From Candidatus Nomurabacteria bacterium (GTDB taxonomy: Bacteria > Patescibacteriota > Minisyncoccia > Phycocordibacterales > UBA10002): 18,938 bases of DNA. Within the stretch, counting starts at the first letter, position 1, and every line of letters starts with the position of its first letter. Location of the stretch: positions 1 to 18,938 of the forward strand of contig CALRDB010000017.1 in NCBI GenBank assembly GCA_943354745.1. Reading direction: 5' to 3'. Under the pieces are notes generated by a model that ran no database searches, was not told the origin of the DNA, and saw only the letters and a program-made list of their open reading frames with translations. A program made the translations under genes and the position numbers. Of the stretch, positions 6,250-13,124 are shown one piece after another.

Positions 6250-7641
6250 ATGGCCGAAACAAAATCAAAACTGCGCATACCTCCTCAAAATCTCGATGCC
6301 GAGAAGGCACTTCTCGGGTCAATCATGCTTCGACCAGACGGGTTATCCGAAGTACTCGACTCGATTACCGAAGCAGTCTTCTATTCCGGTCGCCATCGTC
6401 TTGTTTGGAAAACGATGGTGGAGCTTGGTAGTAAAAATATACCCATCGACCTACTTTCACTTTCCTCACGTCTTACAGAAAAAAGTGAACTCGAAGCCGC
6501 TGGAGGTGGCTCGTACCTTGCCGAACTAACAGCAAGTGTCCCCTCTTCAACCAACCTCACCCACTACGCGGAAATTATCCAGAAGAAACACTTGATGCGA
6601 AACCTCATCGATGCTTCGGCGTACCTAGGCGAACTCGGCTACGCTGATTCGGAGGATCTGGAACATCTTATGGATCGTGCCGAAAAACGCATTTTCGAAA
6701 TCACTCAACGTTCGGGTGTTCACAAATTCATCGAGCTGAAAGACACACTTGGAGAAGCCTGGGAGCGTCTCGACCGACTGCACAAATCAGGAGACGAGCT
6801 TCGTGGTGTCCCGACAGGCTTCAAAGAACTTGATAACAAGCTAGCTGGATTTCAAAAATCGGACCTTATTATCCTTGCCGCACGGCCAAGTATGGGTAAG
6901 ACGTCTCTTGCGCTCGATATCGCCCGTATCGCGGCAACCATGCACAACGTACCGGTCGGCATCTTCTCCCTTGAAATGAGCTCTCAACAGCTTGTAGACC
7001 GTATGCTCGCCGCGGAGTCGCGAGTGGACGCGTGGAAACTACGCACGGGAAAACTTAATGCGGCCGACGAATTCGGTAAAATTCGTGACTCGCTTGACCG
7101 TCTTTCTAAAGCGCCGATTTATATCGATGACCAGCCCGCCAACAACATTCTTAAAATGCGTTCGGTTGCACGAAGACTTAAGAGTGAAAAAGGTCTCGGT
7201 ATGATTATCGTAGATTACCTTCAACTCATGGCTCCTACTTCCTCGAAAAGCTCTGACAACCTCGTGCAACAAGTGACCGAAATCTCTCGAAGTCTGAAAC
7301 ATCTTGCCCGCGAGCTCGACGTGCCTGTCCTTGCCCTCTCACAGCTCTCGCGAGCCGTGGAACAACGTGGTGGCCGACCTCGGCTCTCTGACCTTAGAGA
7401 TTCAGGTTCCATCGAACAAGATGCCGACGTCGTGATGTTTATCCACCGCGAGGATAAATACAAAGAAGATTCGGACCGCCCGAATATTGCAGAAATTCTT
7501 ATTGAAAAACACCGTAACGGTCCGACCGGCAAAGTAGAGCTCTACTTCGACGAAAAGAAGGCGACCTTCATGTCGCTCGAAAAGAGCGATTTCAGCGACT
7601 TCGAGAGAACCACGAAGACAGCGAGCACCGAACCATTTTAA
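6250..7641 (+). CDS. dnaB: Replicative DNA helicase DnaB
   Basis: DnaB is the hexameric helicase that unwinds DNA at the replication fork. The 463-aa product starts MAETKSKLRIPPQNLDAEKA. Residues 8-110 are the N-terminal helical domain (LDAEKALLGSIML), followed by a linker and the RecA-like ATPase domain from about 185 (GVPTGFKELDNKLAGFQKSDLIILAARP). Walker A is ARPSMGKT (211-218); Walker B is in MIIVDYLQLM. The DnaB-specific LSDLRDSGSIEQDADVV and HRNGPTGKVELYF are present with the arginine-finger region. Length is normal and no intein is present. The chosen start is six codons inside the longest frame because the promoter's -10 box overlaps those codons. A 150-bp spacer with a nested inverted repeat separates it from recR. 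Confidence 0.97.
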   Translation: MAETKSKLRIPPQNLDAEKALLGSIMLRPDGLSEVLDSITEAVFYSGRHRLVWKTMVELGSKNIPIDLLSLSSRLTEKSELEAAGGGSYLAELTASVPSSTNLTHYAEIIQKKHLMRNLIDASAYLGELGYADSEDLEHLMDRAEKRIFEITQRSGVHKFIELKDTLGEAWERLDRLHKSGDELRGVPTGFKELDNKLAGFQKSDLIILAARPSMGKTSLALDIARIAATMHNVPVGIFSLEMSSQQLVDRMLAAESRVDAWKLRTGKLNAADEFGKIRDSLDRLSKAPIYIDDQPANNILKMRSVARRLKSEKGLGMIIVDYLQLMAPTSSKSSDNLVQQVTEISRSLKHLARELDVPVLALSQLSRAVEQRGGRPRLSDLRDSGSIEQDADVVMFIHREDKYKEDSDRPNIAEILIEKHRNGPTGKVELYFDEKKATFMSLEKSDFSDFERTTKTASTEPF

Positions 7642-7646
7642 AGTTT

Positions 7647-7784
7647 GATACGAATGTAACGAATTACCATGCGAATGCTACAAATCCACAAATAACCACC
7701 CCTCATTCCCCTCCTTAGAAAGGAGGGGAGGCTCGTATTCGCATATTCGAAACATTCGTGCGCTTAATTGGTAGCATTCGTATC
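7647..7784. repeat. Nested inverted repeat between dnaB and recR
   Basis: The outer arms are GATACGAATGTAAC (7647-7660) and GTAGCATTCGTATC (7771-7784), 12 of 14 complementary, with looser pairing further in. In the centre is a separate perfect 9-bp hairpin, CCCCTCCTT (7708-7716) and AAGGAGGGG (7720-7728), with a 3-base loop. There is no T-tract, so it is a poor terminator. The spacer is rich in CGAAT/ATTCG words, which recur in the spacer near 15640-15870. Confidence 0.7.
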
Positions 7785-7791
7785 ACCCAGT

Positions 7792-8436
7792 ATGGACACT
7801 TTTAATAAACTCGCTGAACTATTCCGGCAGTTCCCCGGTATTGGACCGAGGCAAGCGAAACGCTTTGTCTTTTTTTTGCTTTCCAAAGACAGAGAATATC
7901 TCGAAGAGCTACAAGAACTGATAGCAAATCTCAAAGATCACATCGTGCAATGTGGAGAGTGTTTTCGTTTTTTCCAAAGACGAAACGACGCCTTGTTCTG
8001 CTCAATCTGTGCCGACCCGAATAGAGATACGAGCGAACTCATGGTGGTTGCCAAAGATACCGACCTCGAGGCGATGGAGAAAAGCAATATGTACCAAGGA
8101 AAGTATTTTGTCCTCGGTGGCACCAGGGCGCTCGTCGAACGAAAACATGCCGACAAACTTCGTATACAAGAACTGACAGACCGCGTTTCGCGATCTGTCA
8201 CCCCATCTGTCATTCCAGCGAAAGCTGGAATCCAGAGAGAACCACTTAGAGAGATTATCCTCGCCCTCTCCGCCAACCCCGATGGCGAACACACCACCGA
8301 CGAATTAAAGACACTACTCACTCATTTTTCCATCAAAATAAGCACACTCGGCCGAGGTCTTTCGACCGGAAGCGAGCTCGAATACGCCGACAAAGAGACG
8401 CTCAAGTCCGCCTTGAAGAATCGTAGCGAAAGTTGA
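7792..8436 (+). CDS. recR: Recombination protein RecR with in-frame repeat insertion
   Basis: RecR forms the ring/clamp that works with RecO (also here) in loading RecA. From ATG 7792 it has 214 aa. Visible in order: helix-hairpin-helix (PGIGPRQAKRF, 15-25), a four-Cys zinc finger (Cys54, Cys57, Cys70, Cys73 in CGEC and CSIC), a Toprim domain (ELMVVAKDTDLEAMEKS, YFVLGG) and the C-terminal GRGLSTGSELEYADKETL. Between RIQELTDRV and REIILALS, where RecR proteins normally have a few residues, there is an extra stretch containing SVIPAKAGIQ. This is the translation of a REP-like repeat (8206-8239). The frame and all key residues survive, so the protein is probably functional. The frame is open back to a TTG at 7768, inside the outer inverted repeat; homology starts at MDTFNKLAELF. 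Confidence 0.95.
   Translation: MDTFNKLAELFRQFPGIGPRQAKRFVFFLLSKDREYLEELQELIANLKDHIVQCGECFRFFQRRNDALFCSICADPNRDTSELMVVAKDTDLEAMEKSNMYQGKYFVLGGTRALVERKHADKLRIQELTDRVSRSVTPSVIPAKAGIQREPLREIILALSANPDGEHTTDELKTLLTHFSIKISTLGRGLSTGSELEYADKETLKSALKNRSES
8174..8239. repeat. REP-like repeat (half element) inside recR
   Basis: ATTCCAGC (8212-8219), a GAAA loop and GCTGGAAT (8224-8231) form a perfect 8-bp hairpin in the context CTGTCATTCC...GGAATCCAG, matching the first half of the composite repeat at 15735. Directly before it lies another hairpin, 8174-8185 against 8189-8200, 11 of 12 matched. The sequence is read in frame as SVTPSVIPAKAGIQRE. Confidence 0.8.
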
Positions 8437-8461
8437 CAAATACTGTGTAAGATGTTACGGT
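8433..8461 (+). promoter_or_regulatory. Promoter of the first surface-protein operon
   Basis: TTGACA (8433-8438, overlapping the recR stop codon), a 17-bp spacer and TACGGT (8456-8461). The -35 is perfect; the -10 keeps the T, A and final T. The predicted start near 8468 lies directly before the leader hairpin at 8470. Confidence 0.55.
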
Positions 8462-8469
8462 AGCAAGTA

Positions 8470-8519
8470 GAGAGCATCCCAAGATATTACGGCCTGTTCA
8501 GGCCTTTTTGTTTGTTCTC
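8470..8519 (+). ncRNA. Structured 5' leader A, attenuator-like
   Basis: The outer stem is GAGAGCA (8470-8476) with TGTTCTC (8513-8519), including one G-U pair. The inner hairpin is GGCCT (8491-8495), GTTC, AGGCC (8500-8504), followed by TTTTT, so the inner part alone looks like a short intrinsic terminator. The side facing the inner hairpin reads TCCCAAGATATTAC. A very similar leader stands at 10509-10554 before the other large secreted-protein gene, with a different but still paired outer stem. It could be an attenuator, riboswitch or thermosensor for surface genes. Alternatively, in this copy only, it could serve as the recR terminator. Confidence 0.55.
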
Positions 8520-8541
8520 CGACAACTCAAAATCAACCATC

Positions 8542-8751
8542 ATGAAGAAGTTCGCGTACCTTATGGCAGCGCTCGTCCTATTTAACGTTACGCTGTTCGG
8601 AATCAATCAGTACAACGCGTGGCAGGCTTCCAAGCCTGTAGTCGCGGTATCGACGGAATCCCCTGTCTCGGCGCCTGTTAGCTCCGAGCAGAAGACCTAT
8701 CGGGTCAGTGTCGGTGTCAATCCAGTAATTCAGTCAACCGTAAAACCGTAA
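8542..8751 (+). CDS. Small N-terminally anchored secreted protein
   Basis: The 69-aa product has a short basic start (MKK) and a hydrophobic segment FAYLMAALVLFNVTLFGI (about 4-21), followed by a polar Ser/Val/Thr/Pro-rich extracellular tail (STESPVSAPVSSEQKTYRVSVG). No signal-peptidase site is convincing, so it is probably anchored by a single helix. I recognise no family. The ATG at 8542 follows leader A by 22 bases and is preferred over an upstream TTG that falls inside the hairpin. The next gene, for a 388-aa secreted protein, begins 24 bases after the stop, so the two form an operon. The small product may be a partner or anchor of that protein; this is inference from position only. Confidence 0.6.
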   Translation: MKKFAYLMAALVLFNVTLFGINQYNAWQASKPVVAVSTESPVSAPVSSEQKTYRVSVGVNPVIQSTVKP

Positions 8752-8775
8752 AAACAGAAAAACCAAAAACAGTAA

Positions 8776-9942
8776 ATGAAAACGAATAAAAGAAACGCAG
8801 TGTGGTCAGTCATGTTGTTTATCGTCTCGGCTCTCCCCATCTTCGGCCAGGCCAACAATGGCGGTGGAGGTGGTGGAGGAGGAACAACGACAGTGTCACC
8901 ACCCACAATCACGCCGACAGTAGCTCAACCGGTCAAAGAGAGCGACGGCTTCGCGCCAACGTTGCCCATTACCTCTCGGGAGGTATTACTTGCGAATAAC
9001 AAGCGCCTCATCACCACAGTCGCCACAGGAGTCAATTCTAGTGGATTCGTCTATGGCGATCCTGGGGTAAAGACATACGCTGAAAAAGCGTACGTTCCCT
9101 CAATGGCCGGGCAACCAGACTTCAGTGAGATAAACGCCCTCGTGGTGTCTATCGGCAACTTTGTCTTCGAGACACGGAATCCGGACGACAACATCGAAAT
9201 GCGCGTGACGTATCAAACAAAGCAAGGACGAGCTGTCTTTCAAGGAATACAGTACTTCAAACTCGTTCAAAATCCCAACGGAATCTATGCGCCTCCGAGC
9301 CCAAGCATTAACGTCAGGATATATCCGAGTGACGAGCAACTTCTGAATGTTCCGGGAGCCGACTGGGTGGAAGTCTCATTCCTAAGCGAAAAAGGCGAAA
9401 CGGTACAGACTCAGCAGATGAAACGGGACGAACAAACGGGAATGTTTTTCTTCCCCCTTTCTTGGGCGGGACTGAAGAACATCCAACTCACGGCGTACCG
9501 CCAAAATCAAGACAACGGAACGACAGCAAAAGCTGTGTACTCCGCTCAAACCGGAGGAAGACAACCGACGGTAACGAGGTCGGTCATCCCTTCGGTAAGT
9601 ATCGAGAATACGGTTATCGTTCCTGCGGACAAAAATGTGGTCACCATAAACATGTCGGACGAGCAAAGCGCACGGTCGCTTCGGAACGGGGTATCACCAC
9701 TGGTTCAGATAACCTTCAGAAGTCCCCTGAGGCTCTCCTTTTATGCCGAGATACCGAGCGAAGTGGCCAATGGGTTCTGGATGCGACAAGGCAACCAGAG
9801 CAACTGGAACTACTTCACCATCAACAAGGGTCAAGGTACTACGATTGACCTTGGTGCCGGCGTGTACGACATCATCATTGACTGGCCGACCTTCGGACGT
9901 CGTGAAGATTCGTTCAGTAACGATGGGCACGGAAAAAATTGA
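8776..9942 (+). CDS. Secreted protein with poly-Gly linker, function unknown
   Basis: The 388-aa protein has a signal peptide: MKTNKRNAVWS, hydrophobic VMLFIVSALPIFG, likely cleavage after FGQA at about residue 26. Eight consecutive glycines follow at once, then TTTVSPPTITPTV. The rest is predicted mostly beta, with segments such as WVEVSFLSEKGETVQTQQM and PLRLSFYAEIPSEVANGFWMR. No transmembrane anchor or sortase motif is seen at the C-terminus, which is hydrophilic (RREDSFSNDGHGKN). No family is recognised. The larger secreted protein at 10591 has the same layout (signal peptide, Gly-rich linker, beta-rich body), so they may belong to one surface structure. It is second in an operon with the 69-aa protein and ends at a strong terminator. 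Confidence 0.8.
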   Translation: MKTNKRNAVWSVMLFIVSALPIFGQANNGGGGGGGGTTTVSPPTITPTVAQPVKESDGFAPTLPITSREVLLANNKRLITTVATGVNSSGFVYGDPGVKTYAEKAYVPSMAGQPDFSEINALVVSIGNFVFETRNPDDNIEMRVTYQTKQGRAVFQGIQYFKLVQNPNGIYAPPSPSINVRIYPSDEQLLNVPGADWVEVSFLSEKGETVQTQQMKRDEQTGMFFFPLSWAGLKNIQLTAYRQNQDNGTTAKAVYSAQTGGRQPTVTRSVIPSVSIENTVIVPADKNVVTINMSDEQSARSLRNGVSPLVQITFRSPLRLSFYAEIPSEVANGFWMRQGNQSNWNYFTINKGQGTTIDLGAGVYDIIIDWPTFGRREDSFSNDGHGKN

Positions 9943-10012
9943 AGTCGGAGAACAAACGAGCAATGCGGGTAGCTAAACTGCATTGACTAAGAAATTAGCA
10001 TTTGAAAGCAAA

Positions 10013-10045
10013 ACGACGTTCCAAAACCTGGAACGTCGTCTTTTT
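10013..10045. terminator. Bidirectional intrinsic terminator
   Basis: ACGACGTTCC (10013-10022), a 7-base loop and GGAACGTCGT (10030-10039) pair perfectly. On the plus strand CTTTTT follows; on the minus strand TTTTGCTTT follows. It should end transcripts of both the secreted-protein operon and the convergent rplU. Confidence 0.92.
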
Positions 10046-10087
10046 ATTTGTGTTTATCCGTTGCTTTAATCCGTGTTTATCGGTGCC

Positions 10088-10402
10088 TTAGACCTTCGCA
10101 ATTTTAATTTTCATGTACGGCTGGCGGTGACCGCGGAGTTTGAAGTAGTTACTCTTGGCTTTGTATTTCACCACCTCAACTTTCGGGTGTCGGCTGATGT
10201 CAACAATTTCCGCCTGCACCTTCGCGCCGGCAACATACGGAGCACCGACTACGGTATTCGTACCGTCATCAGTAAGGAGTATTTTGTCGAAGGTGACCGC
10301 GTCACCTTTCTTAAGGTCGCCAGAAAGCTTCTCGATTTTGATCGAGTCCCCTGCCGCCACTTTATATTGCTTACCGCCTGTTTCAATAACCACAAATGTC
10401 AT
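10088..10402 (-). CDS. rplU: 50S ribosomal protein L21
   Basis: L21 is a component of the large ribosomal subunit that binds 23S rRNA. The 104-aa product has normal length and the classic start MTFVVIETGGKQYKVAAGD. The family signature near the end is present as KAKSNYFKLRGHRQPYMKIKI, close to the usual YKRRKNYRKRQGHRQ pattern. A good promoter (TTGCAT, 17 bp, TACGAT) ends ten bases before the ATG, so the mRNA is nearly leaderless and no Shine-Dalgarno sequence exists. In most bacteria rpmA (L27) follows rplU. Here a terminator and a convergent surface gene follow, so rpmA must be elsewhere. The gene is divergent from the 711-aa secreted-protein gene. Confidence 0.96.
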   Translation of the reverse strand: MTFVVIETGGKQYKVAAGDSIKIEKLSGDLKKGDAVTFDKILLTDDGTNTVVGAPYVAGAKVQAEIVDISRHPKVEVVKYKAKSNYFKLRGHRQPYMKIKIAKV

Positions 10403-10412
10403 AGTGTTCGGT

Positions 10413-10441
10413 ATCGTACGTGAAAAATGTCAGAAATGCAA
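10413..10441 (-). promoter_or_regulatory. Promoter of rplU
   Basis: The minus strand reads TTGCAT (10436-10441), a 17-bp spacer and TACGAT (10413-10418), with ten bases to the ATG. Leader length is predicted at about 3-4 nt. Confidence 0.6.
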
Positions 10442-10469
10442 TAGCGAGGATTTATCACGGGTGGATGTC

Positions 10470-10498
10470 TTGACGAAGACTATATTCTATGCTATCAT
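10470..10498 (+). promoter_or_regulatory. Promoter of the 711-aa secreted protein gene
   Basis: TTGACG (10470-10475), a 17-bp spacer and TATCAT (10493-10498). The predicted start near 10505 is just before the leader stem at 10509. Confidence 0.65.
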
Positions 10499-10508
10499 GC
10501 GCACCAGT

Positions 10509-10554
10509 GAGAAGCTCCAAAATACGCCTTGGATGAGGCCTATTTTTGCTTCTC
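10509..10554 (+). ncRNA. Structured 5' leader B, attenuator-like
   Basis: The outer stem is GAGAAGC (10509-10515) with GCTTCTC (10548-10554), perfectly paired. The inner stem, AAAATACGCCT with AGGCCTATTTT around a TGGATG loop, has one mismatch and ends in a T-run. The upstream gene rplU is divergent, so this hairpin has no transcript to terminate other than its own. That makes a regulatory role more likely. It matches leader A (8470-8519) in position relative to the promoter, in the TCC(C)AA...ATA...CGCC order and in the closing stem with compensating changes. Confidence 0.55.
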
Positions 10555-10590
10555 AAACATAACGGATCATCGACAAAAAACCAACATAGT

Positions 10591-12726
10591 ATGAAGATAA
10601 CTCATTACGCGAAGAGCATAGCTCTCGCGGTCGCGCTTATCGCGACAACATCGGTATTCAGTCAAACGGTTACCACAACAGTGGTTTCCGGCGGAAGTGG
10701 TGGTGGAGGTGCTCAGATCGATTGTTGTTTGAACATTGCGGGAATTCAAACGACCGTACCTGAAGGCTTTACTGCCAACACAGACGGCACGTGCACGCCG
10801 AAAAATTCTGCAGAAATGACTGCACAGATCAACGCCCTCGTCGGCATGATCGCCCACCTCCAAAAGCAATTGGAGGCTACACGATCCGGAACAACCGTAA
10901 CAATCAGTGACGAAGGTCAGCCTACGGATCAAATGGTACGCGTCGGAGCACTCGCATCGTACACGGAGATTGAACTCTCTATGACGAAGGCCGAGTTTTC
11001 ACAGAGCGTGTACCTCACGGTGCAGAAACGCGGATTCTTGCGTGACGCAAATCCAGACCTGTACCTTGCTATCGGTGACAAAGCCATTAGCTGGGGACCA
11101 TTTAAGCTGAATGAGCGTGATCAAGCACTTGTCGGGCCGATACACGTATCACCCGACCGACCTGTACGGGTAACACTGTACGCAAAGGTTGGCTCGATCA
11201 GCGCAAACCAGGCAACTGTCATCCCGAATATGGCGCTCGACATAACTGGGATCTCGGTGGATGGATACACGACCGTGCGGAAGACGGTCTCGTTTAGTGG
11301 TCAGTTCCCTATTTTGGGAGCAACTCACACATTCGACCTCAGTACTCCCGTTGCGACACTTAGCTTCGGAAGTTCGGACAAAATCGCTGCCCAGAACATC
11401 GTAAAAAATCAAGGCATGCAAATGCTAGGAGGATTCAAGTCAACGGCGAAAGGCGAAGCAGTATCGCACAACCTGTTAGGATTCTACGTTGACGGGGGTA
11501 AAGCTGATATCAGTCCGACAACAAGCATTGTTCTCATGGACGAGAACGGCAACATTGTCGCCGGACCTGTAGATGTGTCTGTGGGAGAAAAATCGGAAGG
11601 GGGTTATTTCTTTTTCCGAGATACCGTTGTTTTTCCCGAAGGATCGCATGACTACTTCCTCAAGGGGAAAGTGGGGCGAACTTTTACGGGATCGGCAATC
11701 AGAGTATCGCTACCAAACACACAGTCTCAACCAGCACGAGGACTTACTACAGGGAACCTCATATTCCCTATCGAGACTTCAGGTTGGGGCCCGACCATGA
11801 CCGTGAAGGGACCGTCGAAAATCAAAGTCTCGGTGCATAACGAAGTTGCCTCGAGATACGCGATCGCCGGAAGCATGGGTGTCGAGGGACTCGAACTCGT
11901 GGTTGATTCGACACAGGCCAACGGCCCTGTCGGTATCAGGGTCTTCGGTGGACTTGGTCTTGGTACGATTGGGTTCAAGGCAACCGATACGCACAACGTG
12001 ATGTTGTATGACGGGACAACGGCAGTCAACAACGGTTCAAACGCGTTGAATCCCAGCTCAAACGGAATCCAGCAAATCACACCTCAAGGACTCTTCATCA
12101 TCCAGCCGGGGGTTACGAAATCCCTAAAACTCAAACAGAACGTCTCGGTAACCGTGACCGGAAGTATGTCCTGGAGTCTTCTCGCGGGAGGAATCAAGGC
12201 GGTGGACATGGTGACGGGTGAAGAGGCAGAAATCGAGGTTGTGCCCTCACAAGGACCACTTATTAAAGTAGTCCGAAGCGGAGACATCAGCCTCAAAGTT
12301 ACCTCTCCATTCCAAACAACAGCGAAGGCAAACACCATCGCGAAAATCGCCTCCTTTGATGTCACCGCATCGATTGAAGGAGTACAAGACGGGTTCATGA
12401 CGCTCTCGGTAGAAAGCGTCGATTCGGAGATAGACCTCATCGGCTATCAGACGAGACTCGTCATCAATGGATCATTTATTGACGGGGTTGTCTTCCCGCA
12501 AGACAGCTATCTGGTGACAGTCAGCTTCCCTCTGCGTGGGGTGAGTATTCCTGCCGATACGACCGTCCGTGCCGATGTGTACGTGGAGATCCTAAACATG
12601 CCGAAGGGATCTGCCCTGAGGACATGGAAGGAGAGTCCTGTGTATATGACGGGTCAGACGTCGGGAGTCCACATACCAATGAAGAGCCGGACTGACATGC
12701 TGGGGCATGTCGTCATGCAAAAGTAG
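10591..12726 (+). CDS. Large secreted surface protein, function unknown
   Basis: The 711-aa protein has a signal peptide (MKITHYAKSIALAVALIATTSVFSQ, cleavage about residue 25), then a Thr/Gly-rich linker (SGGSGGGG at 33-40). A short Cys-containing module follows (Cys45, Cys46, Cys68; CCLNIAGIQTTVPEGF), then a predicted coiled coil (about 76-96, AQINALVGMIAHLQKQLEA). The remaining ~600 residues look beta-rich, with repeated units such as PVATLSFGSSDKIAAQNIVK, KGEAVSHNLLGFYVDGGK and PVRVTLYAKVG. No C-terminal anchor is seen. I recognise no named family; the linker-Cys-coil arrangement is in my recollection common in Parcubacteria surface proteins. The ATG at 10591 lies 36 bases after leader B and begins the signal peptide. 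A terminator follows. It may be an S-layer or appendage component; this is inference. Confidence 0.82.
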   Translation: MKITHYAKSIALAVALIATTSVFSQTVTTTVVSGGSGGGGAQIDCCLNIAGIQTTVPEGFTANTDGTCTPKNSAEMTAQINALVGMIAHLQKQLEATRSGTTVTISDEGQPTDQMVRVGALASYTEIELSMTKAEFSQSVYLTVQKRGFLRDANPDLYLAIGDKAISWGPFKLNERDQALVGPIHVSPDRPVRVTLYAKVGSISANQATVIPNMALDITGISVDGYTTVRKTVSFSGQFPILGATHTFDLSTPVATLSFGSSDKIAAQNIVKNQGMQMLGGFKSTAKGEAVSHNLLGFYVDGGKADISPTTSIVLMDENGNIVAGPVDVSVGEKSEGGYFFFRDTVVFPEGSHDYFLKGKVGRTFTGSAIRVSLPNTQSQPARGLTTGNLIFPIETSGWGPTMTVKGPSKIKVSVHNEVASRYAIAGSMGVEGLELVVDSTQANGPVGIRVFGGLGLGTIGFKATDTHNVMLYDGTTAVNNGSNALNPSSNGIQQITPQGLFIIQPGVTKSLKLKQNVSVTVTGSMSWSLLAGGIKAVDMVTGEEAEIEVVPSQGPLIKVVRSGDISLKVTSPFQTTAKANTIAKIASFDVTASIEGVQDGFMTLSVESVDSEIDLIGYQTRLVINGSFIDGVVFPQDSYLVTVSFPLRGVSIPADTTVRADVYVEILNMPKGSALRTWKESPVYMTGQTSGVHIPMKSRTDMLGHVVMQK

Positions 12727-12756
12727 TTCTTTTCACTTGTCGCGACAACGTCGCGA

Positions 12757-12795
12757 AACCGCCAGTCTCTTTCGAGAGCTGGCGGTTCATTTTTT
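12757..12795 (+). terminator. Intrinsic terminator of the 711-aa protein gene
   Basis: AACCGCCAG-TCTC (12757-12769), a TTTC loop and GAGA-g-CTGGCGGTT (12774-12787) form a 13-bp stem with one bulge, followed by CA and six T. A perfect 12-bp palindrome, TTGTCGCGACAA (12737-12748), lies just before it. Confidence 0.9.
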
Positions 12796-12830
12796 ATAGC
12801 AATACGGACGCGAACAAAATACGAGCGTAC

Positions 12831-13055
12831 GAAAACCCAATCTCCAGTTATGAGACTGCGCATTGGGGGTTTCACCACACTCTTCCGCAAAGTCTCGATG
12901 CACCTCGAGGGACGTAGCGACTAGTCGTGTCTCTTTTAAGAATGTAACGGGGCTAGGAAACTTTTTATTTCGGCTAGCGATGGGCGTCGCGCAAACTTCT
13001 TAGTTTGCATGACGCCGGAGCGAAGACGAAATATAAGGGTGTAATACCGCAAGGC
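12831..13055. other. Structured gene-free region, possible RNA or repeat remnant
   Basis: No gene is supported between 12727 and 13124. Besides the terminators it holds several hairpins. The arms 12831-12841 and 12862-12873 pair with one extra base. A long stem consists of GGCGTC (12983-12988) with GACGCC (13011-13016), enclosing GCAAACT (12991-12997) with AGTTTGC (13002-13008). TATTTCG lies before it and CGAAATA behind it, which could close an outer stem. The region separates two converging transcripts. It does not look like tRNA, tmRNA, RNase P RNA or 6S RNA. A tiny minus-strand frame of 24 codons over the stem is not credible as a gene. Confidence 0.3.
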
Positions 13056-13090
13056 TTGTCCCCGCGAAGTACGAGCATTGCTTGTTCCTT

Positions 13091-13110
13091 AAAACCAGGG
13101 CTTACCCTGG
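13091..13110 (-). terminator. Likely terminator of the ABC transporter operon
   Basis: On the minus strand CCAGGG-TAAG-CCCTGG is followed by TTTT, beginning 15 bases after the permease stop. The stem is only 6 bp and the T-run is short. Confidence 0.6.
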
Positions 13111-13124
13111 GGTCAATACCGCTT

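Noticed and set aside
7768..7791. TTG at 7768 as the recR start
   Set aside because: The added residues are encoded by the outer inverted repeat; homology begins at ATG 7792.
12796..13124. tmRNA, tRNA or RNase P RNA in the structured spacer
   Set aside because: None of the conserved sequence blocks of these RNAs could be found on either strand.
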